Positions 44,539 through 51,680 of a stretch of DNA of 51,680 nt are shown here, in pieces (the stretch's first letter is position 1; the number at the start of each line of letters is the position of its first letter). Made by a program: the position numbers and the translations under genes. Source of the DNA: Gammaproteobacteria bacterium (GTDB taxonomy: Bacteria > Pseudomonadota > Gammaproteobacteria > Arenicellales > Poriferihabitantaceae); contig JAPOUQ010000080.1 of the NCBI GenBank assembly GCA_026708585.1, forward strand, positions 1 to 51,680, written 5' to 3'. The notes below the pieces were generated by a model, which did not search any database, had not been told where the DNA came from, and saw nothing but the letters and a program-made list of their open reading frames with translations.

Positions 44539-45829
44539 ACATCTCAGTATTTGGCTGAATAGGATCTAATTCTTGTGATCGACAATATGTCTCCTTTAGG
44601 ATAAAGGTCGAAATCAATGCTAGAGTCATCACCACCAATAAACTAGAAAAGCCGATCTCGTATGCTTGTGCATCATAGATTCTTGCGCCATCAAGCATCA
44701 AACCCTTCCAATTGATATCCAGTAGCCAGCCAATGGTCGGTTGCATGACTGCACCCGAGCCAACAACAAACATATTCATAAGTCCCAATGCGGTACTGGC
44801 ATAACTTGCATCATTATGTTCTCTCACCACGGTAAAGCAAACTGTTACGCTCGATCCAAATGCACCACACAAAAAAATCAATAGGATCAGGAAAAATTCA
44901 CTGTCGGGAGTTTGATAAACAATTACGTAAAAAATGAGAATACTGAGAGCAGCACCGATCTGTGGAAGTATATTTCTACGACCAATCTGATCCGACATCC
45001 ATCCGACAATGGGCGCAACGACTGCCCAACCAAGGAACAAAGTAGAGGCCATCGCAGATGCCTTGGTTGGTGTATAACCATGTACTGAGGTTAACCATGG
45101 TACTGCCCATAGTCCACTGAATGACAACATGGTTGCACACATGCCGAAACCAATCATTGCACACAACCAGGTTTGACGGTTCCATACTACAGATTTGAAT
45201 GCTTCTTGTATATTGTAAGAAACAACTTGCCGTTGGTTTCGAGTACGTTTTGGAACTCCAAAATAAATCAAGATAGACAGTATTGCAGCGATGAATGCGA
45301 GGATAAGCATTGTATTTCTCCAGCCGATTGTTTCTACAACTGATCGGAGTGATGCTTGAGCAAAAACGGCACCCAGCATACCCAAAGTCTGTAATACCCC
45401 GGCCAAAAAGGCATTTCGGTTGTGGTGAAACCAATATCCGGCAATTGCCATGGTACCCACAAATGCAAATGCTACAGACCCACCAATCAAAGCTCGTAGA
45501 AGAATTGCTGAAATCAGGTTCGGGCTGAATGCAAATCCAATGCTTGCCAGCGCACAAACAACCAGTGCAAAGCTCATCAATTTGCGCGGACCAAACCGGT
45601 CGGTCAACATACCTACTGGCAACTGAATGGCTGCATAGGTGTAGAAATAAAATGCCGACAGCATACCGAGTAGCGTTCCCCCAACTCCAAAATCCCGCAT
45701 CAGCTCTGAAGTCATCACACTTGGCGAGACTCTTTGCACGAACGCATATGAAAAATACAGTGCTCCTAATGAAAACGCAAAGATAGCTATTGAGCGACTG
45801 ATATCACTCTGATTAACATTATTTTGCAT
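44516..45829 (-). CDS. MFS transporter
   Basis: The 437-residue permease has 12 predicted helices. It has the A-motif LTDRFGPRKLMSFALVVCAL after helix 2 and the matching motif in the second half, MSDQIGRRNILPQIGA. FVQRVSPSVMTSELMRDFGV is typical of the anion:cation/D-galactonate-like MFS groups. Substrate unknown. I start at ATG 45829 because the hydrophobic part begins shortly after; an in-frame ATG at 45940 would add 37 residues unlike any MFS N-terminus. A second MFS gene follows directly. Confidence 0.84.
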   Translation of the reverse strand: MQNNVNQSDISRSIAIFAFSLGALYFSYAFVQRVSPSVMTSELMRDFGVGGTLLGMLSAFYFYTYAAIQLPVGMLTDRFGPRKLMSFALVVCALASIGFAFSPNLISAILLRALIGGSVAFAFVGTMAIAGYWFHHNRNAFLAGVLQTLGMLGAVFAQASLRSVVETIGWRNTMLILAFIAAILSILIYFGVPKRTRNQRQVVSYNIQEAFKSVVWNRQTWLCAMIGFGMCATMLSFSGLWAVPWLTSVHGYTPTKASAMASTLFLGWAVVAPIVGWMSDQIGRRNILPQIGAALSILIFYVIVYQTPDSEFFLILLIFLCGAFGSSVTVCFTVVREHNDASYASTALGLMNMFVVGSGAVMQPTIGWLLDINWKGLMLDGARIYDAQAYEIGFSSLLVVMTLALISTFILKETYCRSQELDPIQPNTEMYEPAARK

Positions 45830-46193
45830 TGAGCTAATATTAGGATTTGAGTGGACTGGAACAAAAGATTGATTGAGATTTGTGATTATCCATAATCGAA
45901 TATCGAAAATTTTTACAGTTAGAGGTTTCTCCGTGTACAATCAGCGAAACGGGCAGTTTATACACAAAAACTGGCTATCAAACGAAGCTACGAACCGATT
46001 TTTGTTATGAGCAGAAATATAGTTGACAGCTATTTTCTGACCTCGGTATTATGCATGAGTTTCGATGAAATCATGCTTTGCTCTGATTTCTCATTTTTTA
46101 TTGAACATGCATTCTAATGGCTTCTATTTTGTTCGAGTTTTGTTGCATCTGATAACACTTTGCGCTTGTTTTGATTGACATATAGCCTATCAA
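45830..46193. other. intergenic gap between divergent genes
   Basis: About 360 AT-rich bases that must contain the promoters of the MFS pair (left) and of the dimethylargininase-type gene (right). A 36-codon frame near 46007 has no ribosome binding site and no recognisable product. I see no clear operator. Confidence 0.4.
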
Positions 46194-47152
46194 TTGTATA
46201 AATCTCGACCAGTACTATTAACAAATATCTCTGTGAATAACTCTACACCTTTAAAATGTCATATTGAAGGAGGCAATACCCCAACTCTACAATTTTGGGG
46301 AGCTGATTGTGAATACGGCATACTTCGGGATGTACTTCTCGGACCCGCTGATCATTATCAATGGCGAAGAACCAGCTCGATCTCTAAAAAAAGTATTCGC
46401 CGCGAAATTCCGTTCGACTCAAATGTTGTAAAACAGCAACATGCCGAAATCGTCTCGGCCTTTGAGTCAACTGGTGTAACTGTACATTTGCTCAAAGGTG
46501 ATGAACATCTACCCTACCAGATCTTTGCACGTGACTCCTCAGTCATGACCCCCTATGGGGCGATCATTACTAATATGGCAAATTGGTGGCGACGAGGGGA
46601 AAACGGGCAATCGAGGCTTATTCTGAACTTGGCATACCGATCTATGACTATGTTACGGCAGGTACCTTTGAGGGCGGTGACTTCAATGCCATCGAGCCTG
46701 GCACTTTACTTCTTGGATGGGAAGGCTATGAAGGTCGAAGCCAATATGAAGCGGTTTTGCAAATCAAAGGTTGGTTTGAAGCAGAAGGATGGGAAGTTAA
46801 ACTTGCGGATATCGATCCGTTTTATGTCCACATTGACGTCATGATAGTGATGCTCGCTCATAAACTAGCTGCTGTCTGTCTGGAATCCACTGACCCTGAA
46901 ATCGTCAAGTGGCTCAAGTCAAAGAATATCGAGCTCGTCCCAGTACCTTTTCAGGATACACTTAATTTGGGTTGCAATGTCCTGTCATTAGGTGCAGATC
47001 GTATTTTACTTCCCGAAAAAAGCAAAGTACTAAAAGAAAAAGCCCGTGCACTAGGACTTAAGATTTACGATCCTGATATGTCGATGATTACACCTGGTGG
47101 GGGTGGTATACATTGTATGTGTCAATCCCTCAAACGCGACCCTGTCGCTTAA
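46194..47152 (+). pseudogene. dimethylargininase/amidinotransferase-family hydrolase, frameshifted
   Basis: Two overlapping frames together encode one DDAH-type protein of about 318 residues. The first frame covers IEGGNTPTLQFWGADCEYGI, LRDVLLGPADHYQW, VFARDSS-like IFARDSSVMTP and ITNMANWWRRGE. The second resumes with KRAIEAYSELGIPIYDYVTA, GTFEGGDFNAIEPGTLLLG, the catalytic His in YVHIDVMIVML and the catalytic Cys in [12 protein letters not shown]. One base is missing in the homopolymer tract GGGGAAAAC at 46596-46604. All active-site elements survive, so this is either a very recent mutation, a sequencing error, or translational slippage. Family members hydrolyse methylated arginine or move amidino groups. 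The start is uncertain (TTG 46194). Confidence 0.8.
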
Positions 47153-47180
47153 CTCAACAACAGAAATTATCAATACTATT

Positions 47181-47621
47181 ATGAAATACCTCCATACAAT
47201 GATCCGAGTTGCTGACCTTGACGATTCGCTCAAGTTCTATTGCGATTGTCTTGGACTAACTGAAATCAGACGTTTCGAAAGTGAAGAAGGCCGCTTTACC
47301 CTGATCTATCTAGCTGCACCAGAAGACAAGGATAATGCCACAACTAATGACGCACCACTTCTGGAGTTAACTTACAATTGGGATCCCGAGGTATACGGAG
47401 GTGGTCGTAACTTTGGGCATTTGGCCTATGAAGTTGATAATATCTACGATATCTGCCAACAACTAATGGACAAGGGCATCACCATAAATCGACCACCACG
47501 AGATGGATGGATGGCATTCATCCGTTCTCCTGACAATGTTTCGATTGAATTACTACAACGTGGTGATCGCTTACCCGTTCAAGAGCCTTGGTCGAGCATG
47601 CAAAATATTGGTGAATGGTGA
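47181..47621 (+). CDS. glyoxalase I-like VOC protein (second lactoylglutathione lyase)
   Basis: The 146-residue protein has the four metal ligands of glyoxalase I: His in [13 protein letters not shown], Glu in [13 protein letters not shown], His in [12 protein letters not shown] and Glu in [10 protein letters not shown]. It differs from the enzyme at 17519 by a longer loop ([20 protein letters not shown]) and a different C-terminal segment ([14 protein letters not shown]). It may therefore have a related but distinct substrate. I start at ATG 47181, where the VOC fold begins. It lies 28 bases after the frameshifted hydrolase gene on the same strand, probably in one transcript. Confidence 0.86.
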   Translation: MKYLHTMIRVADLDDSLKFYCDCLGLTEIRRFESEEGRFTLIYLAAPEDKDNATTNDAPLLELTYNWDPEVYGGGRNFGHLAYEVDNIYDICQQLMDKGITINRPPRDGWMAFIRSPDNVSIELLQRGDRLPVQEPWSSMQNIGEW

Positions 47622-47887
47622 TCCCGAGAAGAGAATACGAATCATCGTGGGCTTCAAAAATGCCGATTATGATCGCAGTTAATTTACCTCAATCTAAGTG
47701 CCATTTGGAATTACTGAGGTAGTGTTTTCATTCAGGATTGGTAAAGGGTGCGTTGAACCCATCGGCATTGTCCGACTCCTTGACCTCTCATACTCATAAT
47801 GTCCTTCAACGCCCCGTCATCAGCCTTTACAGAATAGTTGGGTTCAATCATCTTACTCCGCAGAACGGTAAGACCGAAACACAAAAT

Positions 47888-48496
47888 CTAATCTATAAGG
47901 TACTCGAAAACTTTGACAATCTTTCGAACACCACTGATATTTTTTGCAACTTCAACAGCGCGTTCACCTTCTTCCTTGGTTACCAAGCCCATGAGATAGA
48001 CAATACCGCGCTCTGTGACAACCTTGATTTTGGTAGCCCGAACATCCTGACTAACTACCATTGTTGATTTCACTTTTCCAGTGATTATTGTATCATTCGC
48101 TCCGCTACCCAAACCCGCGAGTCCAGACAACTCCAATTTATTGATAACTCTTCGGGTCTCTTTAAATGATTTAGATGTATCTTCCGCTTTCTTTTTCTGC
48201 TCTTCTGATGCAACTTCACCAGTTAATAGTACCCATCCATTGAAAACGGTCACGCTGATATTGGTATTCGCGAGTGATTCATCTTGTTTGTTTAACCCAC
48301 GAATCTTGATTTCAAGATTGTTGTCAGAGATGAAACGCTGGACGGTGCGCTCCTCAGAAATCAGTTCGGCACCTCCAATCGCCCCTCCCACCACAGCAGG
48401 TATACACCCATAGAGCGAGGGCAAGAGTAAAATCAAGAAAAATACAGTCAGCTCTCGACGAAGATCAGTCCATAGTAGGGGTTTTGATACTGGCAT
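47888..48496 (-). CDS. BON-domain outer-membrane lipoprotein (DolP/YraP-like)
   Basis: The 202-residue protein begins with a lipoprotein signal (TVFFLILLLPSLYGC, lipobox LYGC). Next comes a Gly/Ala-rich segment (IPAVVGGAIGGAEL), then two BON domains: ISVTVFNGWVLLTGEVASEE with RRVINKLELSG, and IKVVTERGIVYLMGLVTKEE with VRKIVKVFEYL. This is the DolP arrangement, a protein that supports outer-membrane integrity in gammaproteobacteria. I start at ATG 48496 so that the signal peptide is of normal length; an in-frame ATG at 48565 adds 23 residues before it. It stands alone here, whereas E. coli dolP follows diaA. Confidence 0.85.
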   Translation of the reverse strand: MPVSKPLLWTDLRRELTVFFLILLLPSLYGCIPAVVGGAIGGAELISEERTVQRFISDNNLEIKIRGLNKQDESLANTNISVTVFNGWVLLTGEVASEEQKKKAEDTSKSFKETRRVINKLELSGLAGLGSGANDTIITGKVKSTMVVSQDVRATKIKVVTERGIVYLMGLVTKEEGERAVEVAKNISGVRKIVKVFEYLID

Positions 48497-48650
48497 TACT
48501 CTGGACTCAAAATCATTGAGCGAAAATTGAATTAACAAGGTAAAGTATAACATGGCAAGGGGCAATTCTTAGGGCATCGGGGACCACAAATCTGGTTTTT
48601 CGGATATTGATTACCAATATACATGTCAAAAGCTCAGCTACATTCAAACT

Positions 48651-50105
48651 TCAGTTGATCGGTAATTTCGGATCAAGTTTCCATTGATTTAGAAAATCAG
48701 TATTCGCTTCAAATACTTTTCCTGCTTCAATCACTTTTTGATCATCGAAGGTTCGAGATACGATCTGAATACCTGTCGGCACGCCATTACCTGCAAAACC
48801 GGAAGGTAACGCTAGGACTGGACAACGACTCAGCATATTGAATGGGTATGTCAAGGACCAATTTTCTTCATAGGAAATCACGCTTTGATCGTTGATGGTA
48901 ACTTCACTATCAGGCCAAGTGTACTCAGCTGGAATCTGATTGGTTGCTAGGGTTGGACAAATGAACAAATCATACTGATCCATCAATGGACCGAAATTTC
49001 GATACATATCAACAGTTGTTTGCAGAGATCGCAAATAATCTTGTGCTTTCGACTTGGATGCCCGCTCAAGAAAGTAAATTGCGTAATCTGTGAGTTTCTC
49101 CCGTTGCGTATTCAGTAAATGGGAAATATTCACCGCCCAGTTATGCGACCAATAACTGTGCGCCGCCTGAATGATCTGCTCTGTCCAGCCAAGATCAACC
49201 TGCTCGACAGTCGCTCCAAGATCATTGAACAAGCGTAAGGCATCCAGAGTATTTTGTTCAACCTCTCTGTCGATTTCCATAAAACCAAAATTCATGGACC
49301 AAGCGATCTTCCAACCTTTCAGGTCAGACAATGTATCACTCACACTTAGCTTAACACGACTTCGTAATGTAGCAATGTCCTGATTATGCGGCCCCGAAAT
49401 TACATTTTGCATGAGAGCAATGTCGAACACAGAACGAGTCATTGGACCAGAGTGACTGTAGAAGTCTAAGTTGAAAACTGGCACCTCTGGATTACGTCCA
49501 TATGGGGGCTTGTATCCTACAACACCACACTGGGCTGCCGGGATTCGAATTGATCCACCAATATCTGTACCCGTACCCAAAGTAGTCATACCGGCGGCAA
49601 GTGCAGCACCGGTTCCTCCAGAGGAGCCACCCGGTGCTAACCTCAGATCCCAGGGATTACGAGTCACACCAAATAATTTTGAATGACATGAACCCAGCAG
49701 GCAAAATTCAGGTGCAGTAGTCTTGGCTATCACAATCGCTCCCTCACGCAATAAGCGATCGATGATCACATCCGTTTCATCATCTACGCGATCTTGGAAA
49801 ACTATTGAACATGAAGTTCTACGCGTTCCAGACAGTCGAAACTCATCCTTAACAACGATGGGCAAACCTTCAAGTTTCCTCGCGTGCCCCTTCCTATATC
49901 GTTTTTCAGCTAGTTTCGCTTGATCCATGGCCTGATCAAAATATTGATCAGTGAAGGCATTGATTTGGGGTTGTAATGCTTCTGATCGATGGACGATGGC
50001 TTCCACTAACTCGACTGGGGATAAGAGACCACGACCAAATTTCGATAGGGCTTCAACCCCGCTCAGATAACAAAGTTCATGCTTACTCATAAGGTATTTC
50101 GTCAT
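48651..50105 (-). CDS. amidase signature family hydrolase
   Basis: The 484-residue protein has the amidase Ser-cisSer-Lys triad: Lys86 (LPIVVKDEFR), Ser162 in APGGSSGGTGAALAAG and Ser185 in TDIGGSIRIPAAQCGVVGYK. The family includes GatA, but a true GatA would sit with GatB/GatC and carry its specific C-terminus. This is more likely a catabolic amidase for small or aromatic amides, or N-carbamoyl compounds. It is full length and cytosolic. It is transcribed alone, divergent from the broken integrase gene. The start could be the Met at residue 6 (position 50090). Confidence 0.88.
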   Translation of the reverse strand: MTKYLMSKHELCYLSGVEALSKFGRGLLSPVELVEAIVHRSEALQPQINAFTDQYFDQAMDQAKLAEKRYRKGHARKLEGLPIVVKDEFRLSGTRRTSCSIVFQDRVDDETDVIIDRLLREGAIVIAKTTAPEFCLLGSCHSKLFGVTRNPWDLRLAPGGSSGGTGAALAAGMTTLGTGTDIGGSIRIPAAQCGVVGYKPPYGRNPEVPVFNLDFYSHSGPMTRSVFDIALMQNVISGPHNQDIATLRSRVKLSVSDTLSDLKGWKIAWSMNFGFMEIDREVEQNTLDALRLFNDLGATVEQVDLGWTEQIIQAAHSYWSHNWAVNISHLLNTQREKLTDYAIYFLERASKSKAQDYLRSLQTTVDMYRNFGPLMDQYDLFICPTLATNQIPAEYTWPDSEVTINDQSVISYEENWSLTYPFNMLSRCPVLALPSGFAGNGVPTGIQIVSRTFDDQKVIEAGKVFEANTDFLNQWKLDPKLPIN

Positions 50106-50195
50106 TCCCGTTGCGATTGATTTTACTTTATCGGTGAGACAGTCAATTACCCTTATCGTTAATCACACAATTTAGAAAACCAGGAGAAAACAACC

Positions 50196-50312
50196 ATGAG
50201 TGACCTAACCATATTTTCAAACCTGATCACTCAAGAGCAATCCGAAACTGCCGGGATCGTATGGGACTCACTTGCTTCAAATACAAAACGCGCATATCAA
50301 ACCAATTAGTTT
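50196..50312 (+). pseudogene. N-terminal fragment of a tyrosine recombinase/integrase
   Basis: An ATG with AGGAGAAAACAACC upstream opens a 38-codon frame ending in LASNTKRAYQTN and a stop. The NTKRAYQ segment is the conserved opening of the SAM-like N-terminal domain of phage-type integrases. The frame then stops at TAG 50310, 20 bases before the operator of the RelB/ParE module. The catalytic end of an integrase appears again at 51380-51680, so this is the front half of a broken gene. Confidence 0.7.
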
Positions 50313-50321
50313 GGCCTCAAT

Positions 50322-50350
50322 TTGAATTCGTATCTCGAACGAGATACAAT
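50322..50350 (+). promoter_or_regulatory. promoter and operator palindrome of the RelB/ParE module
   Basis: TTGAAT (50322-50327) and TACAAT (50345-50350) are spaced 17 bases. Between and overlapping them is the perfect palindrome GTATCTCG-AA-CGAGATAC (50330-50347). The antitoxin probably binds it and shuts off the promoter. Confidence 0.65.
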
Positions 50351-50376
50351 TAGAGTTTCGAATCAGGAGGACTGCC

Positions 50377-50676
50377 ATGCCTGCCCAAACATCCATGCTT
50401 CATGTTCGTGTTGACGATCAGCTCAAGGCTCAAGCTTCGGAAGTGCTTGCTGGCGTTGGTCTGACACTCTCGGATGCGGTACGCATCCTATTGACCCGTG
50501 TAACGGCAGAAGGCGGGTTGCCTGCAGGCTTGGCCTCCGACCCGGACGTCTACGACGCCTGGTTTCGGTCCAAGGTGCAGGAGGCATTAGATGATCAACG
50601 CCTCGCCCAGCCCCAGGCCCGGACGATGCAGGAGGTTCAGGCGCGGATTGATGAGAAGCTCCGTGCCCGATCCTGA
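50377..50676 (+). CDS. RelB/DinJ-family antitoxin
   Basis: The 99-residue protein has the ribbon-helix-helix N-terminus of RelB/DinJ antitoxins (MLHVRVDDQLKAQASEVLAG, then GLTLSDAVRILLTRV). A flexible C-terminal part (AWFRSKVQEALDDQRLAQPQ) wraps the toxin. AGGAGG (50365-50370) gives an excellent ribosome binding site. The operator palindrome just upstream fits autorepression by the RHH domain. The gene and its partner are clearly richer in G+C than the surrounding DNA, which suggests recent arrival. It overlaps the toxin gene. Confidence 0.92.
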   Translation: MPAQTSMLHVRVDDQLKAQASEVLAGVGLTLSDAVRILLTRVTAEGGLPAGLASDPDVYDAWFRSKVQEALDDQRLAQPQARTMQEVQARIDEKLRARS

Positions 50677-50956
50677 GTGGAAAGCCACGGCCATCGCAGA
50701 TCTACTGACTATTGTCGATTATATTTCCGATCATAATCCGGCCGCCGCCCAAGCTCTCAAGGATGAGATCGAGGACAAGACATCAAGGCTGGCAAAGCAT
50801 CCCCAGATGTACCGCGTGGGCCGGATCGAAGGTACCCGCGAGCTGGTCGTGCGCCGAAACTACGTCGTCGTCTATGCCGAAGGCCCCGGTGCCGTGACAA
50901 TTTTGCGTGTTTTGCACGCAGCACAACAATGGCCAGATCATGGAGGCGAAGATTAG
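50651..50956 (+). CDS. RelE/ParE-family toxin
   Basis: The product of about 101 residues has the ParE/RelE fold pattern: WKATAIADLLTIVDYISDHN, PAAAQALKDEIEDKTSRLAK, then GTRELVVRRNYVVVYAEGPG and VTILRVLHAAQQWP. RelE-like members cut mRNA on the ribosome and ParE-like members poison gyrase; this sequence looks closer to ParE, but I cannot be certain. The start may be ATG 50651 (26-base overlap with the antitoxin) or GTG 50663 (14-base overlap). G+C is high, as in the antitoxin. The pair lies between two fragments of an integrase gene. Confidence 0.9.
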   Translation: MRSSVPDPEWKATAIADLLTIVDYISDHNPAAAQALKDEIEDKTSRLAKHPQMYRVGRIEGTRELVVRRNYVVVYAEGPGAVTILRVLHAAQQWPDHGGED

Positions 50957-51379
50957 CGACGGAACCATCGATAACGGTAAGCCGCCTCATCATCATCAGT
51001 TTGCCGTTTTTTCTAGCAAATGGACCCGTGTCCTCCCCCGAATCTACTAGCCGTTCATGCGGACAACGCCCCGAATATTTGCTCACGTCTCGATCCAGTT
51101 GATCGGTTTGGGGTTTATCCCAACAAATGAACAAAGTGCGACATAGGATGTGTGAATTTATCCAATCATGGCAAGTGTTTGGCTAGATCTCGGACCTCCT
51201 GCAATGGAAGCCTTGTCAAGTAATTAAAAAAACGAATTACTCGATAATCCGGCTTATCGAGTAATTCACCCTCTATGGCTTCGAATTTTGTCCAACAATT
51301 CGCAGCCATCATTTCGAAAAATTGGTCGAAAATGTGTCGTGGTCTCGCCGAATAACCCGCATTGACTGATATCCCATGA
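50957..51379. other. gap between toxin gene and integrase C-terminal fragment
   Basis: No supportable gene. It contains the long palindrome at 51234-51267. A minus-strand open frame (51166-about 51410, lacking a clear start; segments ISVNAGYSARPRHIFDQFFE and YRVIRFFNYLTRLPLQEVRD) runs through it. I do not recognise the product. Confidence 0.35.
51234..51267. repeat. perfect 14-bp inverted repeat (34-bp palindrome)
   Basis: The arms GAATTACTCGATAA (51234-51247) and TTATCGAGTAATTC (51254-51267) are exact reverse complements around the loop TCCGGC. Nothing like it occurs elsewhere in the window. It could be a binding site, a recombination site or an end of the inserted segment. Confidence 0.85.
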
Positions 51380-51680
51380 TTGGTACGCGCATGGAAGTCC
51401 AGTCAGCCGTTTTCATTCGATTTGAGGCTATGACAATGCGGTTTCCATGCTCACCATAGCAACCCACTTGATAAGGCCATCGTAGCCCTTGCCTTCATGG
51501 CCGGATTACGCCGTTCCGAGATTGCCGCTTTGACTTGGAATGATCTTGAGGAATCCGAAAACGATACTTTGCTCATTCATGTACGCACTTCAAAAGCCAA
51601 TCGGGCCGGTGAAGATAACGACATCCGGTTATTGAAAAATGGCTTTGCCAAAGCCGTCCGGGATCTACGCTCCGGCGCAA
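51380..51680 (+). pseudogene. C-terminal catalytic fragment of a tyrosine recombinase, cut by window end
   Basis: From 51434 an open frame runs off the window with DKAIVALAFMAGLRRSEIAA and LTWNDLEESENDTLLIHV, the box I region of tyrosine recombinases with the first catalytic arginine in GLRRSE. The preceding piece in the same frame (AWKSSQPFSFD, 51380-51430) resembles the linker before that domain, but a TGA at 51431 interrupts it and another at 51377 precedes it. Most of the N-terminal domain is absent here; its start appears to be at 50196. The remaining catalytic boxes lie beyond the window. Confidence 0.7.

Noticed and set aside
46194-46844. First half of the dimethylargininase-type gene as a separate 216-aa protein
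   Set aside because: Residues after about 136 are out of frame with the family and read as nonsense; the true continuation is in the overlapping second frame.
47685-47721. Inverted TACCTCA/TGAGGTA pair in the gap after the second glyoxalase
   Set aside because: Only 7-bp arms, with a loop of over 20 bases and no T-run; not a credible terminator or operator on its own.

Overview
The window looks like chromosomal DNA of a Gram-negative proteobacterium, with moderately low GC and AT-rich intergenic gaps. A gammaproteobacterium is my best guess. The reasons are an UmuD/UmuC pair, a KefC-like antiporter, a GloA-type glyoxalase, a DolP-like BON lipoprotein, a phasin, and an adjacent YbdL-like transaminase and YafV-like omega-amidase. 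No rRNA or species marker is present, so I do not assign a genus. The organism appears to be a heterotroph able to use amines, amides and amino-acid derivatives, and to store polyhydroxyalkanoate.

Layout. 1-9853: a small peptide, a periplasmic TPR protein, a selfish-looking AAA-ATPase/PD-(D/E)XK protein, a K+/H+ antiporter, an orphan tungstate-type binding protein and a fused 5-oxoprolinase. 9991-14220: an accessory patch with an AbiE-like toxin-antitoxin pair, an in-frame but stop-riddled C-terminal remnant of an MmeI/YeeA-type DNA methyltransferase (11757-12326), and umuDC. 14401-17926: a Rieske oxygenase, then a repeat-rich stretch in which a DUF1640 coiled-coil gene lies between two diverged copies of an unknown sequence, then glyoxalase I.

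17975-28980: a catabolic block. It holds an aminotransferase and Rieske oxygenase operon, an AI-2E-type permease, a TauE/SafE permease, a phasin, an RpiR regulator, a four-domain dimethylglycine-dehydrogenase-like flavoprotein, a carboxymuconolactone-decarboxylase-like protein, a tRNA-Ser, a CoA-ester lyase and an SDR protein. The same TGATAC/GTATCA palindrome lies upstream of the Rieske operon and between the RpiR gene and the flavoprotein gene, so one regulator may control both. 29313-37625: tRNA-Pro, a PhyH-type dioxygenase, a quinone reductase with an Atm1-like ABC exporter, a TPR-sulfotransferase, and the omega-amidase/transaminase pair.

38189-41032: the best candidate for an undescribed system. 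It is a three-gene operon of a small unknown protein, an MqsA-like zinc-ribbon/HTH protein and a KGGVGR-variant ParA/MinD ATPase with a TPR-like tail. Its promoter overlaps a palindrome, as in autoregulated toxin-antitoxin operons. 41309-50105: exonuclease III, an iron alcohol dehydrogenase, two MFS permeases, a frameshifted dimethylargininase-type gene, a second glyoxalase, a BON lipoprotein and an amidase. 50196-51680: a broken tyrosine recombinase whose N- and C-terminal fragments flank a GC-richer RelB/ParE module. The window ends inside the C-terminal fragment.
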